Positions 23,630-35,427 are shown, counted from the stretch's first letter. The stretch: DNA of 64,000 nt from Arcuatula senhousia (GCA_963971305.1 OZ020309.1:6999001-7063000), one strand, 5' to 3'. The notes: generated from the sequence alone by a model not told the origin. Numbers and translations: made by a program.

Positions 23630-24100
23630 AAAATTCTTTTTTGTTAATTTTCTTCATTTTTAGGGCCAAATTGTATACTCTTTTTCTGCAAATTTTTAGG
23701 CCAATGTTCTTTAGTCTTGAAATCCCATCCGCACAACCTCATAACTTTCAGCGAGGAAGCATAACTTAATTTCTATCTGATTTGATAAAAATTACCCATT
23801 TTCAATATTGAATTAATGGAATTACAAGAAATAAGGTTCATTTTGGAGGAATGTATGAATGTGTAATCCTACCGTGTCACTCACAAACTAACATAACTTC
23901 CTTTATTTTTTTGATTGGACAAATATTATCTATATTGTATAAAACGAGTTCATAACATTTAATCGGGTATAGCTACGACCTCTTTATTGAGGTCAGGTTT
24001 GATAAATATATATATTTTGACAGTTTGGCACATATTATTGTCATTTTATAATATTTTCGTTAATCACGATTTTTTATATTACTTTAACATATATAAAAAC
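23630..24100 (+). repeat. Segmental duplication, block X copy 3 (partial)
   Basis: Matches the middle of block X again (GGGCCA...TTGTAT, GCGAGGAAGCATAA, ATTGGACAAATATTATCTAT, TTTATTGAGGTCAGG, TTTTGACAGTTTGGCACATA), immediately after copy 2. Copies 2 and 3 therefore form a partial tandem array. Confidence 0.7.
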
Positions 24101-25530
24101 CTGAGACAATAATTAAAGAGATTGGTCTCCATGATAAATCCAAAATAACACTGTTTCCGCGCTAATTTGTAAATTCAGATTCGGCCGCGTGTTGAAATAG
24201 TAACTTCGTCTTGCATTACAAGCAAGTAAACATTTCGATTATGAATCGTACATATGAAATATATACATCGTTGGAAAGAGAATATCTTGCTGCTTTGTTT
24301 AGACTATTTTTTTCTTTTCATTTTTATCACACATTTTTTCAAAGGAACAGTTTAAAGTCAATAATACAATATTTTGCAAATTCAAACTTAGAAATAGACC
24401 TCTCAGAAATTTAATATATTTAATATATTTCATATTGAATCTTACCTTATAGTATCTTATTTAGTACTGTTGACTATTAAAGTAATTTGAGAATATTCAG
24501 GTGAAATTTGAAGGTAATTTGATAAATTCAAGTCAACTTATTAACAGTTTGAAGTTGGTCAATTTCCTGTTTTAACAGGACACCTACTGGCCGATAACAT
24601 TTGTTTATTTTGGCTAATTTCAGTCTGTTCGCGTAGTGTTTGATTTTTTATTTTTCACCATCCTTCAGATTTATTAAATTACAAACAAAATAATAAATAA
24701 AACGCTTCGAAAATAATATCAAACAATGTTCGAAAAATTCAGCCATGTAAAGATACTTTTACATTTGAATATATTGTATAGTCCGTAGATATAATATGCA
24801 GAAAATCGAGGGAATTATGGGTTTAATGAAAAAAGCATAAAACGTTGGGAGTAAGTTTATATCTGTAGATGATTTCAAGCTATGGACCCACTTTCAAAAA
24901 TCCAATATGGCCACCATATTCAAGATGGCGGACAACGGTCATAATTAGCTTTTCAACATTGTTTAAAACTGCATATCAGTGTAAATTTTTGACCTGAAAA
25001 TGCATTTAGCCTAATCTTGATGTGCAAGAGGACATTAAAACTATAATTTTATAAACTCGTGTTAATCAAAATGGCAAAAATTTTCAAAAATGGCCATACA
25101 AAGGACAGAAACCCTATACAAAAACTGTGACTCGCATGGTCAAACATAGGGCATTTAATGGGACATTAAATGATACCCCGCCACGATATTCATCAATAGT
25201 TAAATATATTTGTTTAATATTCTATCCATATATACTATACTAACTATGTATATGTAGAAAGAAAAAAACGAGTTATCTTTCTTAGACCAGAAAATTTCAT
25301 CATTGTCAAATTTTGAAAACGTATACAGTAGGAAAGCTTCAATAATATTTTTCGGACCATCCTGAAAGTTTAACTTTACCTGTATTTTAAAGCACGTAAC
25401 AGCTGTGTTGAATATCATTTTACTGGTGTGCTGTACTGAGATGATCACCTCAATATCCCTATTGTGTCTCACAACTATGTTGTGTTCTATGGTTATTACC
25501 GGATCCTAAGATCGCAATGGAAGAGGGAGG
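24101..25530. other. Spacer without gene
   Basis: Nothing recognisable is seen. Short motifs such as CCAATATGGCC and AAGATGGCGG are repeated, but no domain or element boundary was found. Confidence 0.4.
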
Positions 25531-25699
25531 TTTGGCGCCATAAAACCTGGTTTAACCCACCATTTCGTTTGAAATGCCTGTACCAAGTCAGGACCATTGC
25601 GATCCACCAGTTCCCCGGTGTGACTGATTCGTTTTTGTCATTTTCTCTGGACTATGAGATTGATCATTCAAGTTCGGTAGTTTTGTTATTACCTTTATT
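25531..25699 (+). repeat. 169-bp interspersed repeat, copy 2
   Basis: A near-identical counterpart of 8714-8882 in the same orientation, about 16.8 kb apart. Confidence 0.9.
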
Positions 25700-26034
25700 T
25701 AATCTCTTGACGCATTCTCAAGTTATCATCTGGAATCCTTCGAAGGACGGACTGACACCGATCGAAACGGAGGGTATAACATAACACCTTCGTGTTGCGG
25801 GTATAATAAAAATGATAAGGAAGCAAAAACATAATATGTAATTTTTTTAGTGCTTGCTCAAATGGCTGCCAAATTTAAGATTGCAGACAATTTATCACTG
25901 AGTATTTTAAGCATTATGATATAAAATTTCAAGAAAAATAAAGCAAACTGTTATCTAAGTCTTTAATTCATCGTGGAAACTAGTGGTGCTGACAATCCCA
26001 CTCCCTGCCTCTGTCCTGGGCTGATCTTGTGGCT

Positions 26035-26150
26035 TACACCAAACTATCTCTCCCTCCGTCCTGTTCTCGTTGGTGTTTACAGATTTTGTCTCTGCCTTTT
26101 CGAACGTTTGACGTTCGTATGCCGCATTCGTACCCCTGCTTCTTTCAACA
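26035..26150 (+). repeat. Penelope-like 3' tail fragment
   Basis: Contains TCCTGTTCTCGTTGGTGTTT, TTTTGTCTCTGCC, CGAACGTTTGACG and GTACCCCTGCTTC. These match the end of the tail found at 13.25, 26.8 and 47.05 kb. Confidence 0.6.
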
Positions 26151-26164
26151 GTTAGCTCTCAAGT

Positions 26165-27850
26165 TTCTTTTGATCTTCCTTCTTTCCGCTTGGCCTATGG
26201 TGCCGTTAAGGGTGCTATTTGTGAATGTGTGTTACCGAGTAGCATTCTTGGCACATGACTTAATCTTTTCCATCTGCGGTATCTAATTTAATGGATAACA
26301 TACTCTACTTGTTCATTTTTTTCAGTTTCCGTTGGAAATCTTTTGTGGTCAGTATATCTTGTTTTTCTTAATATTTGTGGTGGATCGCCTTTTGCCATGT
26401 TTTATATTTCACATGTATAAAGCAGAAATCCTTTGATCTAAACCGTTTTTTGTCTTTCTTTTGATTTTAGTGTAGTTCCTTAGCAAAGTCTACGTCTTAT
26501 GTTCTCGTTAGTTTTCTTGAACTGTTATTTGTAATTGCTCAGATTGAGTATTAAAAGTTGTGTCTCTGGCACTAGAGAACAGAAGATATCATCTGCAAAA
26601 TCCAAAGTATCAATTCCAACTTTTATTTGTGTTGTGTAAGATGTTGTTTGCCTCATTGTCCATTGCTTACTCTTCCAGAGCACCTGAGTACATTCTCGTT
26701 TCGACTGGAGTTCGCGTTGTTGATTAATATTTAGTTATTTGTGTGTTTCCATGTTTTACATGTTGTCTGTTTTTGTTCCGTTCTTGTTGGTTTTTGCTGG
26801 TTTTGTCTCTGCCCTGTCGGACTTTTGACAATTGATGCCCCATTGGTACCTCTGATTCTTACACTAGCAGGAACAAAAAGCCTGACATGTATGATTTAAC
26901 CTCGAACTCCTCCTCAATCACCGACTGTATATCAGCTCTTTAACATTCAGCTTTTTTGGTAGTCTATACACTTTCGTAATATGCCATTAAATATCTCTGT
27001 GAACGCTGTCGAAAGTTTATTTTTCAAACTTTTTGATACAAATGTTGAGATTGGAATTCCACCTAAAGGCTTATCCAAGCTGTTATTTTAAACAAAGATC
27101 TGTTCTGTTGTCACACTACCAGATTTTATTTGGTCTAGTATTTTGTAAACTATATGTGCTATCATTCTGATTACGGTATTTATTCATGATATATCGTGTG
27201 CATGGATTGAAGTTGATGTCTATAAAATTGCCACAGTTTGTCAGATTGCTAGATTTATAACCACACCTATCTGTTAGTCATCTTTAGTTTTACTGATGTT
27301 CAAAATCTTTTTTAAAAAGATTGAAAAGAACTTTCTCTATTGTTTTATGTCAGCAGATAACATTTCGGCTGCTATATGGTCATATATTGCCTAGTGCAGG
27401 TCCTTTTTCTTTGTTTATTTCATAAAAAAGTAATATCAGTATCCATTTGAATTTTAATTAGCACAGAACCTCTAACAAATTTGTTAAATAGTTCGGTGCT
27501 AATGTGTATAGGGTGGATGGTCATTGTTATTGTCCAGTGGTTGTAATGAATCTGCTTCATTCAAATCTTTGCTAAAATTTTATTTTCACTTTGCGTTTTT
27601 TTCTTGTAACTGATTAGGAATTTTTCATTTTTGCCTTTTACTGAATCTATATGTTTCGTTTTTATTACAAGGTAGTTTGATGATGTCATAATCCCCTTTC
27701 ATGCCTCCATTATTAGCTGATTTCTATGCTTCATTTGCTATCTCATCAACCCATCTTCTTTTTTCGTCCCTCATACTCCTTTGACATCAAAATCGTTTTT
27801 CCATAGTCTTTCTTGAACTTTGATCGAAGCAGTTAAGACTTTTTAAATTA
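26165..27850 (-). pseudogene. LINE ORF2 remnant (RTE-like), interrupted by a nested tail
   Basis: Reading the minus strand from 27.85 kb down gives a colinear, decayed LINE protein. It starts with DEIANEA and SANNGGMKGDYDIIKLPCN (linker), then FSKDLNEADSLQPLDNN, then FEVKSYMSGFLFLLV from the motif B region. The next element is TMRQTTSYTTQIKVG and the catalytic region GIDTLDFADDIFCSL, then WKRLSHVPRM near the C terminus. Several stops and frameshifts are present. Between FLFLLV and TMRQTT lies about 210 bp of plus-strand Penelope-like tail (26657-26868), a later nested insertion. The order and motifs match RTE-type LINEs; the clade is a judgement from memory. Confidence 0.65.
26657..26868 (+). 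mobile_element. Penelope-like 3' tail nested inside LINE
   Basis: A plus-strand tail with TGCTTACTCTTCCAGAGCAC, GAGTTCGCGTTGTTGATT, TGGTTTTTGCTGGTTTTG and CATTGGTACCTCTG. It breaks the opposite-strand LINE frame within one codon's distance of both boundaries. This shows the Penelope-like family moved after the LINE had inserted, and that a severely 5'-truncated copy (tail only) can integrate. Confidence 0.7.
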
Positions 27851-28225
27851 TCCTGTCTTCAACATCCGTACAGGTATAAAGTAAAACGAAATGAATACTT
27901 TAACTTGGAAAACGTAATCCAACTTCTTTACAACAATGATGTTGTGTTTCGAATGCTCGTGAACCAATCGTTCATTGGCCATGCAAATTTTCATACTGAA
28001 GCATCCTGACAAAGGACAAGATATATTAAGAGCTCAGTTTGGCCCCCTAATTTACCACTTTTTTAAAATAATGGAATTGAGGTGAATCTATTCTAGATCA
28101 CTTCTTTGAATAACAAGGTATAGAACAATAACAGTAATTTTATAATTTTAATTATTACTTCACTTCAGAGTGACGTCATCGACTGATGCGAAAATGGCAT
28201 TTTTGTGAAAAAGTGTTAAACTCAT

Positions 28226-28515
28226 GCAAATTTCGAGTAGTTTTTTGTTAATTTAACTATGAGCCACATAGAGTACCACAAAGATATTTTTGTGGTTTGT
28301 TTCTGTATTAACAGTTATTACTCTATTTTATTGACCGGGCTGGTCACGGGTCAATTATTTCGGGCTTCTTCTTTTAAATATTATCTAAAAGACCGAGAAA
28401 CTTAAGCTCCGCCCAACTTTGTGAATAAAATAGAGTAATATCATTTACACAAATTATTGTGGTGCTACTATGTGCGGCTCATAGTTAAATTTGCCAAAAA
28501 CTACTCTGAATTTGC
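28226..28515. repeat. Foldback element, ~90-bp arms
   Basis: Imperfect inverted arms: GCAAATTTCGAGTAGTTTTT, AATTTAACTATGAGCC and ATTACTCTATTTTATT on the left reappear reverse-complemented on the right, ending at GAATTTGC. The centre (GACCGGGCTGGTCACGGGTC) is itself partly palindromic. Noncoding; superfamily unknown. Confidence 0.8.
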
Positions 28516-28714
28516 AGGTTTTTACAGTTTTTTGACAAATTACAATTTTTAGGCCACTTGCGGTTATTATTTTAACATGACCATGGATGACTTTAAACAA
28601 AATTATGCTGATACAGAAAAGTTAATCTATATTTAAGTATATATTGCAAATTTTTAGGTCATTTGAATAATTTCAGAATTGGGCCCTAATCATAACTTGT
28701 CTTTTCTATTGCTT

Positions 28715-28990
28715 CTGCAGAAAAGGCTTTGCAGTTGAGATAAGGAAGAAACATTTTGTAACGACGGATTAAAAATATGGCAAAAAAATGCCCTCTTTTT
28801 GGTTGTAATGTCATATGCAACCAACATGATTGAGGTGGTTAATTAGAAAATACTGGCTTGAATTAACATATATAGAATATTAATCCAGAAATAAAGAGTA
28901 GTAAATAATAACCCTAAAACTAAAAAAATAGTCTTAATATTGGCACAGATAGCTAAATTAAAAAAAAACACGTCCAAAATATTGAAGAAG
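28715..28990 (+). repeat. Segmental duplication, block X right end
   Basis: Matches the right end of block X copies: AAGAAACATTTTGTAACGAC, ATATGGCA, ATTGAGGTGG, AGAAAATACTG, ATTAACATATATAGAA and CCCTAAAACTAAAA. Confidence 0.65.
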
Positions 28991-29039
28991 ATAAAATGAT
29001 GGCCTTCCATCCATGACCTCCTGTTTGATAATCATCGGC

Positions 29040-30010
29040 AATTACATATATTTACGTGTAAGTGACATGTATGTACAACTTTTCATTAGATCGGATCTTT
29101 CATTTATACGCTGCTATACCTTTCCTTTTGTCTATGCGTAGTTTAAACTGTTCATTGACACCGAAATTAAACTAATATCATGGCATTTTATTTTAAGTGC
29201 AACCACTTGGTGTAGACATATTTATTTATCCTGGATTGGGAAACAAGCTTGATATGATTCTCTATAAATCCCTCTCCAATTTGCAGTTTGCAAGTGTTAC
29301 CTTTGTAGCGGCCCTCGTTGAGCCTACTCTTTTCGAACTCTACAAACGTTTTTTTTTTCGTGCACAGAGTATTGCTCCTCCATACATGGGACAACCTTTT
29401 TTTCGTCCCTTCTGAGGGACTAGCACCGTTTCTTGAGACCATCCTCGCAATAAAGAGCAACCATTTAAATCTACATGACGTCACGCACCCATCTGGTGGT
29501 TCCACTTTGACCTCTTTATCAGTGTTTATCGCTGCATTGAACGTTTCGATATGCAAATTTAATCAGCTATCTATGTTTTGATATCTATGGAGATGTTTAA
29601 TACAAGTGATATTATGATTGAACTTTAATTATCATAACAAGTGTGATATTTTGTATTTTATTACACCGAGTGCGCTGTTCGTTTACATTTGGAAACACGC
29701 AGTTGGGGGTTTATTATAAACAAGTATCCAATGGTCAATCGACGGACAACATTTGTTAATCAAATATTTTTAACTGATCTGTTATGTAATATACACGAAC
29801 AATTTTCAGAAACTGAACCTTTGCATGTTTAAGACTTAATCCCAAACGAATAAAATTAGTATATTTATGTTTTACCTAGCGCATGTACGAGCAACCAGCA
29901 GTTCCATATGTATAAAAATTTTAAATTGCTAACTTAAACTTCAAAATGTCACATGTGAAATGTCAAATTGAATCTAATAAACTCAGGTTGAAACTAAGAA
30001 ATGTACGAAA
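29040..30010 (+). repeat. Segmental duplication, block Y copy 2, with ~300-bp insert
   Basis: Matches 19640-20290 but carries an additional segment (about 29203-29490) after AAAGTGCAACC-like sequence. The insert is GC-richer than its surroundings and contains GTAGCGGCCCTCGTTGAGCC and ACATGGGACAACC. It gives a 122-codon minus-strand frame (29188-29556) that resembles nothing I know. The insert may be a separate repeat or processed transcript. Confidence 0.6.
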
Positions 30011-30042
30011 TTCCTGAAGGAACATTGCCAATGGCCAATGCC

Positions 30043-30260
30043 AAGTGTTAGATTTTAATAGAATGCACTTAACAGCAATTGTTAGTGCCAATTGTGAAAT
30101 GCCTAGTGTGCTATTTTTCCTAATGCTATCTGACAAATCATAATGTCAACTGAACAACAATTGATAATGCCATTTCAATGCAACCTGATAAAATATAAAA
30201 GCAACTACATGTAAAAGTAATTGCTAATGCAAATGCTACTTGTTAATAGTCAATGCCTAT
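30043..30260. repeat. Degenerate AATGCCAA repeats, left arm
   Basis: Many loosely spaced copies of (A)ATGCCAA(T) and related words. The same words recur in reverse orientation at 30785-31045 and 34215-34450. Together with the first of those tracts it flanks the 30283-30764 element like the arms of a large, low-complexity inverted repeat. Confidence 0.6.
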
Positions 30261-30282
30261 GCTTTTTGTCCTTTTCACTTAA

Positions 30283-30764
30283 AGAGTAGGGAACTGTAAA
30301 AGGTCGTCTATCCCCCCCCCCAAAAAAGAAACAAAGTTGTTAAATCGGAAGTTTTTATAGACATTAACATAATTGAATTTCATTATGCATGTCAAAATAC
30401 AGAAGTGACCATTGAACGAAAAGGGGACTTTGGTTTCCTTTCAATAAAATCAACCCCCCACCCCCACATTTCGTCCTTAATTAAGTTATTTTTTTCATTA
30501 TCAGCTTTTTTAAAAAATCTACAGACTATTTTTTCTGCTACTAAAATATTGCTTCCTCGAAAATCAAATTAATTTTTTGTAGGAAAAAAACAAGCCCCTT
30601 TTTACTTGATTATTCGGTTCCGTACAGGCATTTTAGAAACCGCTTCTGGTCCCCAAAATGGCCAATTCAATTTTACTAATGACTTAAAACGTAAATTTAA
30701 ACTGTATGTATTGATTTTCTTGGGGGGAAGGGGGTGTGCATAGACGGCGTTTTACAATTCCCTT
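30283..30764. mobile_element. Inverted-repeat element with TTAA flanks (piggyBac-like)
   Basis: The left end AGAGTAGGGAACTGTAAAA with CGTCTATCCCCCCC corresponds to the reverse complement of the right end, AAGGGAATTGTAAAA with CGTCTATGCACACCCCC. TTAA lies immediately outside both (30279-30282 and 30765-30768). The left terminus has four extra bases, so the match is imperfect. It is 482 bp with no transposase. TTAA target duplication is typical of piggyBac-like elements; Kolobok shares this habit. Confidence 0.6.
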
Positions 30765-30784
30765 TTAAAAACAAATAACATAGT

Positions 30785-31045
30785 CATTGACATTTGTAAT
30801 TTATAGCACTGGAATTTCATGAATATCATTTGCATTTCATCAATAACACTGCATTTCATAAATAACACTGCATTTCATAAATAACATTAGCATTGCATAA
30901 ATAACATTGGCATTTCATAGATAACATTGGCATTTCGCATTTGGCATTAGCAATAGCTGTTAAGTTGGCATTATATTTTGTCAAAAAGCATTTGCATTTA
31001 ACAATTGGCATTAGCAATTTGCAATGTTCATCCATGTCTTCCATA
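30785..31045. repeat. Degenerate TTGGCATT repeats, right arm
   Basis: About a dozen spaced copies of ATAACA(C/T)TG(G)CATTTCATA and TTGGCATTAGCAAT. The tract is inverted relative to 30043-30260. Confidence 0.7.
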
Positions 31046-31573
31046 GAATAGAGAATTTTCAGTTTAAAAAACAAACAAACAAAAACACGAGAAAGAGGTT
31101 AAATCTTGAACTCTAGGATTTTACAAAGAACCATAATTGACAGGTCCGGTCATTTTACTAGAAGAGGATTTTTCTTATAGTAATAATAAATAAAAAAATC
31201 ATAAAACTTTAAACAGTCTTTTTAAACTTTACAAATATAAATTGTTATTAAATCATTTATCAAAGCTTCAAAAAGTCCATTAACAGTGAGATTTTTGCAG
31301 AAATAAAAAAAATAACAATCCTTTTCTTCCCGAGACCTTTTATGCAAACGAGATGCACATGACCAAATTTTGAACTCATTCCGAAGTACCTTTGCAAGCG
31401 CATCTAAAAATACTTTGGAAAATGGAAAACGTCATGGTCCGAAAAGGTGTGTTCTGCAGATTGCATTTGTACTTGTTTTGCTTTTTCCATACCCCTCCCG
31501 CTTAAAATGATACCAATAACAAGAGAAAATGGTTTAGAAACTTCCCATTGAGGGTCCAATATCAATGCATTAA

Positions 31574-32227
31574 AGGCATATTGTCTAGGAAAATTTATTT
31601 TTTTGTAAAACCAAAACATTGTCGTCAGACTATTCGTTTTGTTTATTTAGAAAGATACAAACCTCCAAAATAACACTAGGGTACCTTATTTTTCAAAAAT
31701 TAAAAAATATATAATATTTGTAAAGCTTTACAAAAATTCATATTCATGAGATGTAGATGAGCTGTAAGCATGCGCACTATACTTTCTTTGATTGAAATCT
31801 TTCATAGTTCTTGCACGTGGTGCATAATCTGTTTCTCGAAGTTTTAGCTCGGAAGAAAATTTAAACGGCAACCGAATATTAGAGCTACTTAATGAATAAA
31901 ACTGACATTTATTGCCTGTATTAAGTTTTGGATGTGATTTAAAAGGTAAACACGAAAAATATTGGTATTTTTTATTCGGGGACAAAACCCGAGATTCCGA
32001 TTAGTGTCCGCGTTAAAACTACTCAGTCTAAATCTGTGTCAATGTGACGTAATGCAGGTAAATAAAATATCAATCAATATTGTCGAGCTATTTTGATCAA
32101 AATAAACTACTTTAAATTTATGGCAAATTTGTTTTTCAATATTCATTTTATTGCATTTCGGTCCAATTGACACCAAAAAATTGGGGGGGGGGGTGAAAAA
32201 AATGAGTTTGCCGTAGACAATATGCCT
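31574..32227. mobile_element. piggyBac-like non-autonomous element with TTAA duplication
   Basis: Perfect 14-bp terminal inverted repeats (AGGCATATTGTCTA and its complement) are flanked on both sides by TTAA (31570-31573, 32228-32231). The 654-bp interior contains a G-run near the right end and an 85-codon minus-strand frame (31728-31985) unlike any transposase I know. The termini and TTAA target point to piggyBac-like mobilisation in trans. Kolobok is an alternative. Confidence 0.8.
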
Positions 32228-33591
32228 TTAATCGAGTTTTTAATTGGATTAGGCCCGATAAATAAAGCTAGATAAAAGGAAAACCGGTACAGATGTATTG
32301 ATGTTGTTATTGACATGCTTTCAATTTCTGTTTGTTTTGATATGTTCGGTAAAAATCGGAATGTTTTTTACAAAAATTGATAAGTGGCTATTGGTATCAA
32401 AATTCCTTTAAAAAACAGCTAAATTTCTAGTCGGTACACGCACATTATTGAAATATTCGTCTGTATAAAAGCGCAAAGCTCTAACTTTTTGATTATGCAA
32501 CAGTTATGCAGTCTAGTATCCAGAGGTATTCAATCAACTCCCCTGCAGAAAACGGCTAATGTGTTTTTAAATTTTTAACAATGACAACATGCAACGATGG
32601 CGTTGGCATATAAAAAATCTTCCATTTTCATTTATTGCGCATGGATCTGACTACCATTATATACGTGGGGAATGCTATGTTATTGAATAATCTTTTCTGT
32701 TGTGTAAACAGTTGTTTATAAGGCCAACAAAAGTGCACATTTTAACAAATCAAATGAAACTTGCTCCAGACGTTGGAAAAAATTAAAATGTCAACTCAAC
32801 CTTTAAAAAATCACACAAGGCGTAATACCTGCAGTATATTCTCGAAACTTGTGGGAATGTTTGGTAATTTCCTTTTCTTACGACAGATATTAGTTTGAAA
32901 ATTATATTTTACTGTTATCATTAAACAATCCATTTGAATTGAATGTGTAACTATGAAAAACTTTCAAGGGACACAACCAAGTTCTATCTTTAATTAATAA
33001 TAAATATAATAAAAGGGAGGCATTCTTAAAACGGACGACTAAAGATTGAATTGGACATTTATTACAATACAATACAAATTCACATGTTGTTTATCCCAAT
33101 TTACGGACACCGGTCAAAAAGCATGTTCTATGATGTAATCGAATTGAACAGGTAAATCGTGTACTTGTCAAAATGGACTAGAAAAGGGGCCTTTTCATAA
33201 TTTTATTTTTGCTTAGCATCTTGCAGTACATGTCTGAAAATATGAAGATGGAAAGATATACATCTAAAGAAATAGTGTATTTTTTGATATTTTTTATAAA
33301 CGTTAAGGTTGCGCGGTCCATTTCAGTTGCACTGTATGCATTTTATAAATATCCACATAATAACATGCATTATAAATGTAATTCGTTACTTTTATAAACT
33401 CTTTTTAACTCAGAATAGTTAATTTAAACAACATAACTTAAAATGGAATGACCTTTTTTGCTTAAAAGACCTTTTAATTCACTTGACAACCAGGATAAAC
33501 ATTCGAATGGACTTTCCTATCTTTTCCAATAAAGAGCTCTCATTCCATTGATTAAATACAACCGGTTTTTCGGACTGTAAGGGATTATTTT
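32228..33591. other. Spacer without gene
   Basis: AT-rich sequence with no recognisable frame, RNA or element boundary. Confidence 0.4.
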
Positions 33592-33930
33592 TACAACTCG
33601 TCCGATTTAACTATGGACTTCCGATTGTAGCGTAAAGTGAAGTGTGCAAACACAACAATGAAAATTTACGTCTTCATGAACAAAGCCAAACGTTAACAAA
33701 AACCACAAATCGTTACATTTGATTACATAAAAATACATGGATTGAATGAGTGGGTCGTGTAAACATTAAATCTGATTGGATATTGATGAATAGTTGGCTG
33801 TCGTTGGTTTTTCTTACTGTGACGTTTTGCGGTTTTTGTTACCGATTGGCTTGTTCATGACGACGTAAATTTTCATTGTTGTGTTTGCACGCTTCAATCG
33901 AAAGTCCATAGTTAAATCGGACGGGTTGTA
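33592..33930. repeat. Foldback element, ~95-bp arms
   Basis: The left arm TACAACTCGTCCGATTTAAC, TATGGACTT, GTGCAAACACAACAATGAAA and ATTTACGTC-TCATGAACAA reappears as its reverse complement at the right, ending GTCCGTTTA-like CGGGTTGTA at 33930. One side has a 12-bp gap (TAAAGTGAAGTG). Arms are roughly 90% identical. Noncoding. Confidence 0.85.
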
Positions 33931-34214
33931 CATTGCAATTTTTCTCCAAAAACTGCTGCTTTATTATTACTTTAAGCTTTTCTAAAAAAAACTTTTTTTC
34001 GATGAAAACAATATTATGTCAGCAGAGGTTAGCAAAAATATTCTCAAGAAATATTTCTGCTGCATAAAAAATAATGGAAACAAAAATGGTGGTCATTACT
34101 ATTATTCTGGTGATGTCTACAGAATTAAAAATCAATAATGAACCTTTTGTATCGTTATTTGGGGTGATGTTGAATAGATAAGACGGACTTTTAAAAGTAC
34201 ATAGCATACAGAAG

Positions 34215-34450
34215 CTTTGCCATTTTGAATTAATGAATAATTGGCATTGCCATTTGGCAAATTGCACTTGCATTTTACAATTGGCATTAACTTTTGGCAA
34301 ATAATATTGACATTTTACAATTGGCATTGGCATATGATGTTTAATTTTTTGTCAAATAGTATTAACATTTAACAATTGGCATTGGCATATGATGTTTATT
34401 TTTTGTCAAATAGTATTAACATTTAACAATTGGCATAAGCAATTGACAAT
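34215..34450. repeat. Degenerate TTGGCATT repeats, third tract
   Basis: Repeated TTGGCATT, AACATTTAACAATTGGCAT and TTTGTCAAATAGTATT words; the stretch CATATGATGTTTA...ACAATTGGCAT occurs twice in tandem (about 34330-34435). Same family as the tracts at 30.0-31.0 kb. Confidence 0.75.
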
Positions 34451-34489
34451 GTCATTCCAGGTTTTCCGTAGATATGTAAACGTGATAAT

Positions 34490-34720
34490 TTAAGCTGTAC
34501 AGAGCAAAATTTAAACTTTGTTTAACTCCGCCACATTGTATGTGTGCCTATCCTAGGCTAGAAATCTTTAAGAAAGCTTTTGTTTGTACTTGACGTTAAA
34601 ATGTTTTTTGTTCCTTAATTGTTAATGAAGGGGGTCTTTCATTGACTATTTCAATACTAGATTTGATTTGTATGCATTCGGTTTTGACTTTAGGCCGATC
34701 ACAAAACAGCAAACCGCGCC
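34490..34720 (+). repeat. Segmental duplication, block Y right part
   Basis: Matches 20270-20450: AAATTTAAACTTTGTTTAA, TGTGCCT, TAGAAATCTTT and TTGTATGCATT...TTTTGACTTTAGG. The latter block also occurs at 50080-50110. Confidence 0.6.
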
Positions 34721-35427
34721 TTCTGTTCTCATTGAAGGCGGCTGACGGTTTTTTAATTGCAGCTTGTGTGGGGGCTGTGTCGAGTACTTCTTGACAGTCA
34801 GAAAGGTGGTCAGAACGAGACAAAAGAATATGCGCTCTTCAGTAAATAAGATAGAATTAGATTCGGGATGTTTACGTAGTAACTACAGGCATCAAAAAGT
34901 ATATTACAGTAACTTTTAAAATAAATTATGATATAAAATATGTAAAATGAAAGTAAATAATATCGAATTTGCCTTGGTTTATTAAATATGCAACGGGGAA
35001 AGAGCAAATTTCTCATTCTCATGTAAGTGATATTATGGAGTATGATTTCCTTTGTGACAAATAAAACATCATGGTTCTAAAATTCTTAAAATAATATTTC
35101 CAACAGAAATGACCTCATTCTTTCTGATCAAAAATTTCTAAACCCGTCACTTTAGCGGAATTGATAAAAAAAATTGTGTTCAAAGTTGTGGTAATTTCAT
35201 AAGTTATTTGTGAATCCCCCTTTCTAAATAGAGTATCTCATACCCAGCTAAAAATAGCAATGGTATACTCGACTTCCTTAATTATAATTTTTTTTAATTC
35301 TGCAAAATATAAGGTATATACTGGTGAAACTGTTTAATATTTACTTTTTATTAATATAATGCATGTCTTGAAAATAAAATGATAATAAGCAAATGTAAAA
35401 TGACGTTGTAGAAGTTGGGTCTATTAA

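Noticed and set aside
34019..34333. 104-codon frame with repeated KCQ/NCKM words
   Set aside because: Low-complexity translation of the TTGGCATT tract, as is the similar frame at 30856-31074.
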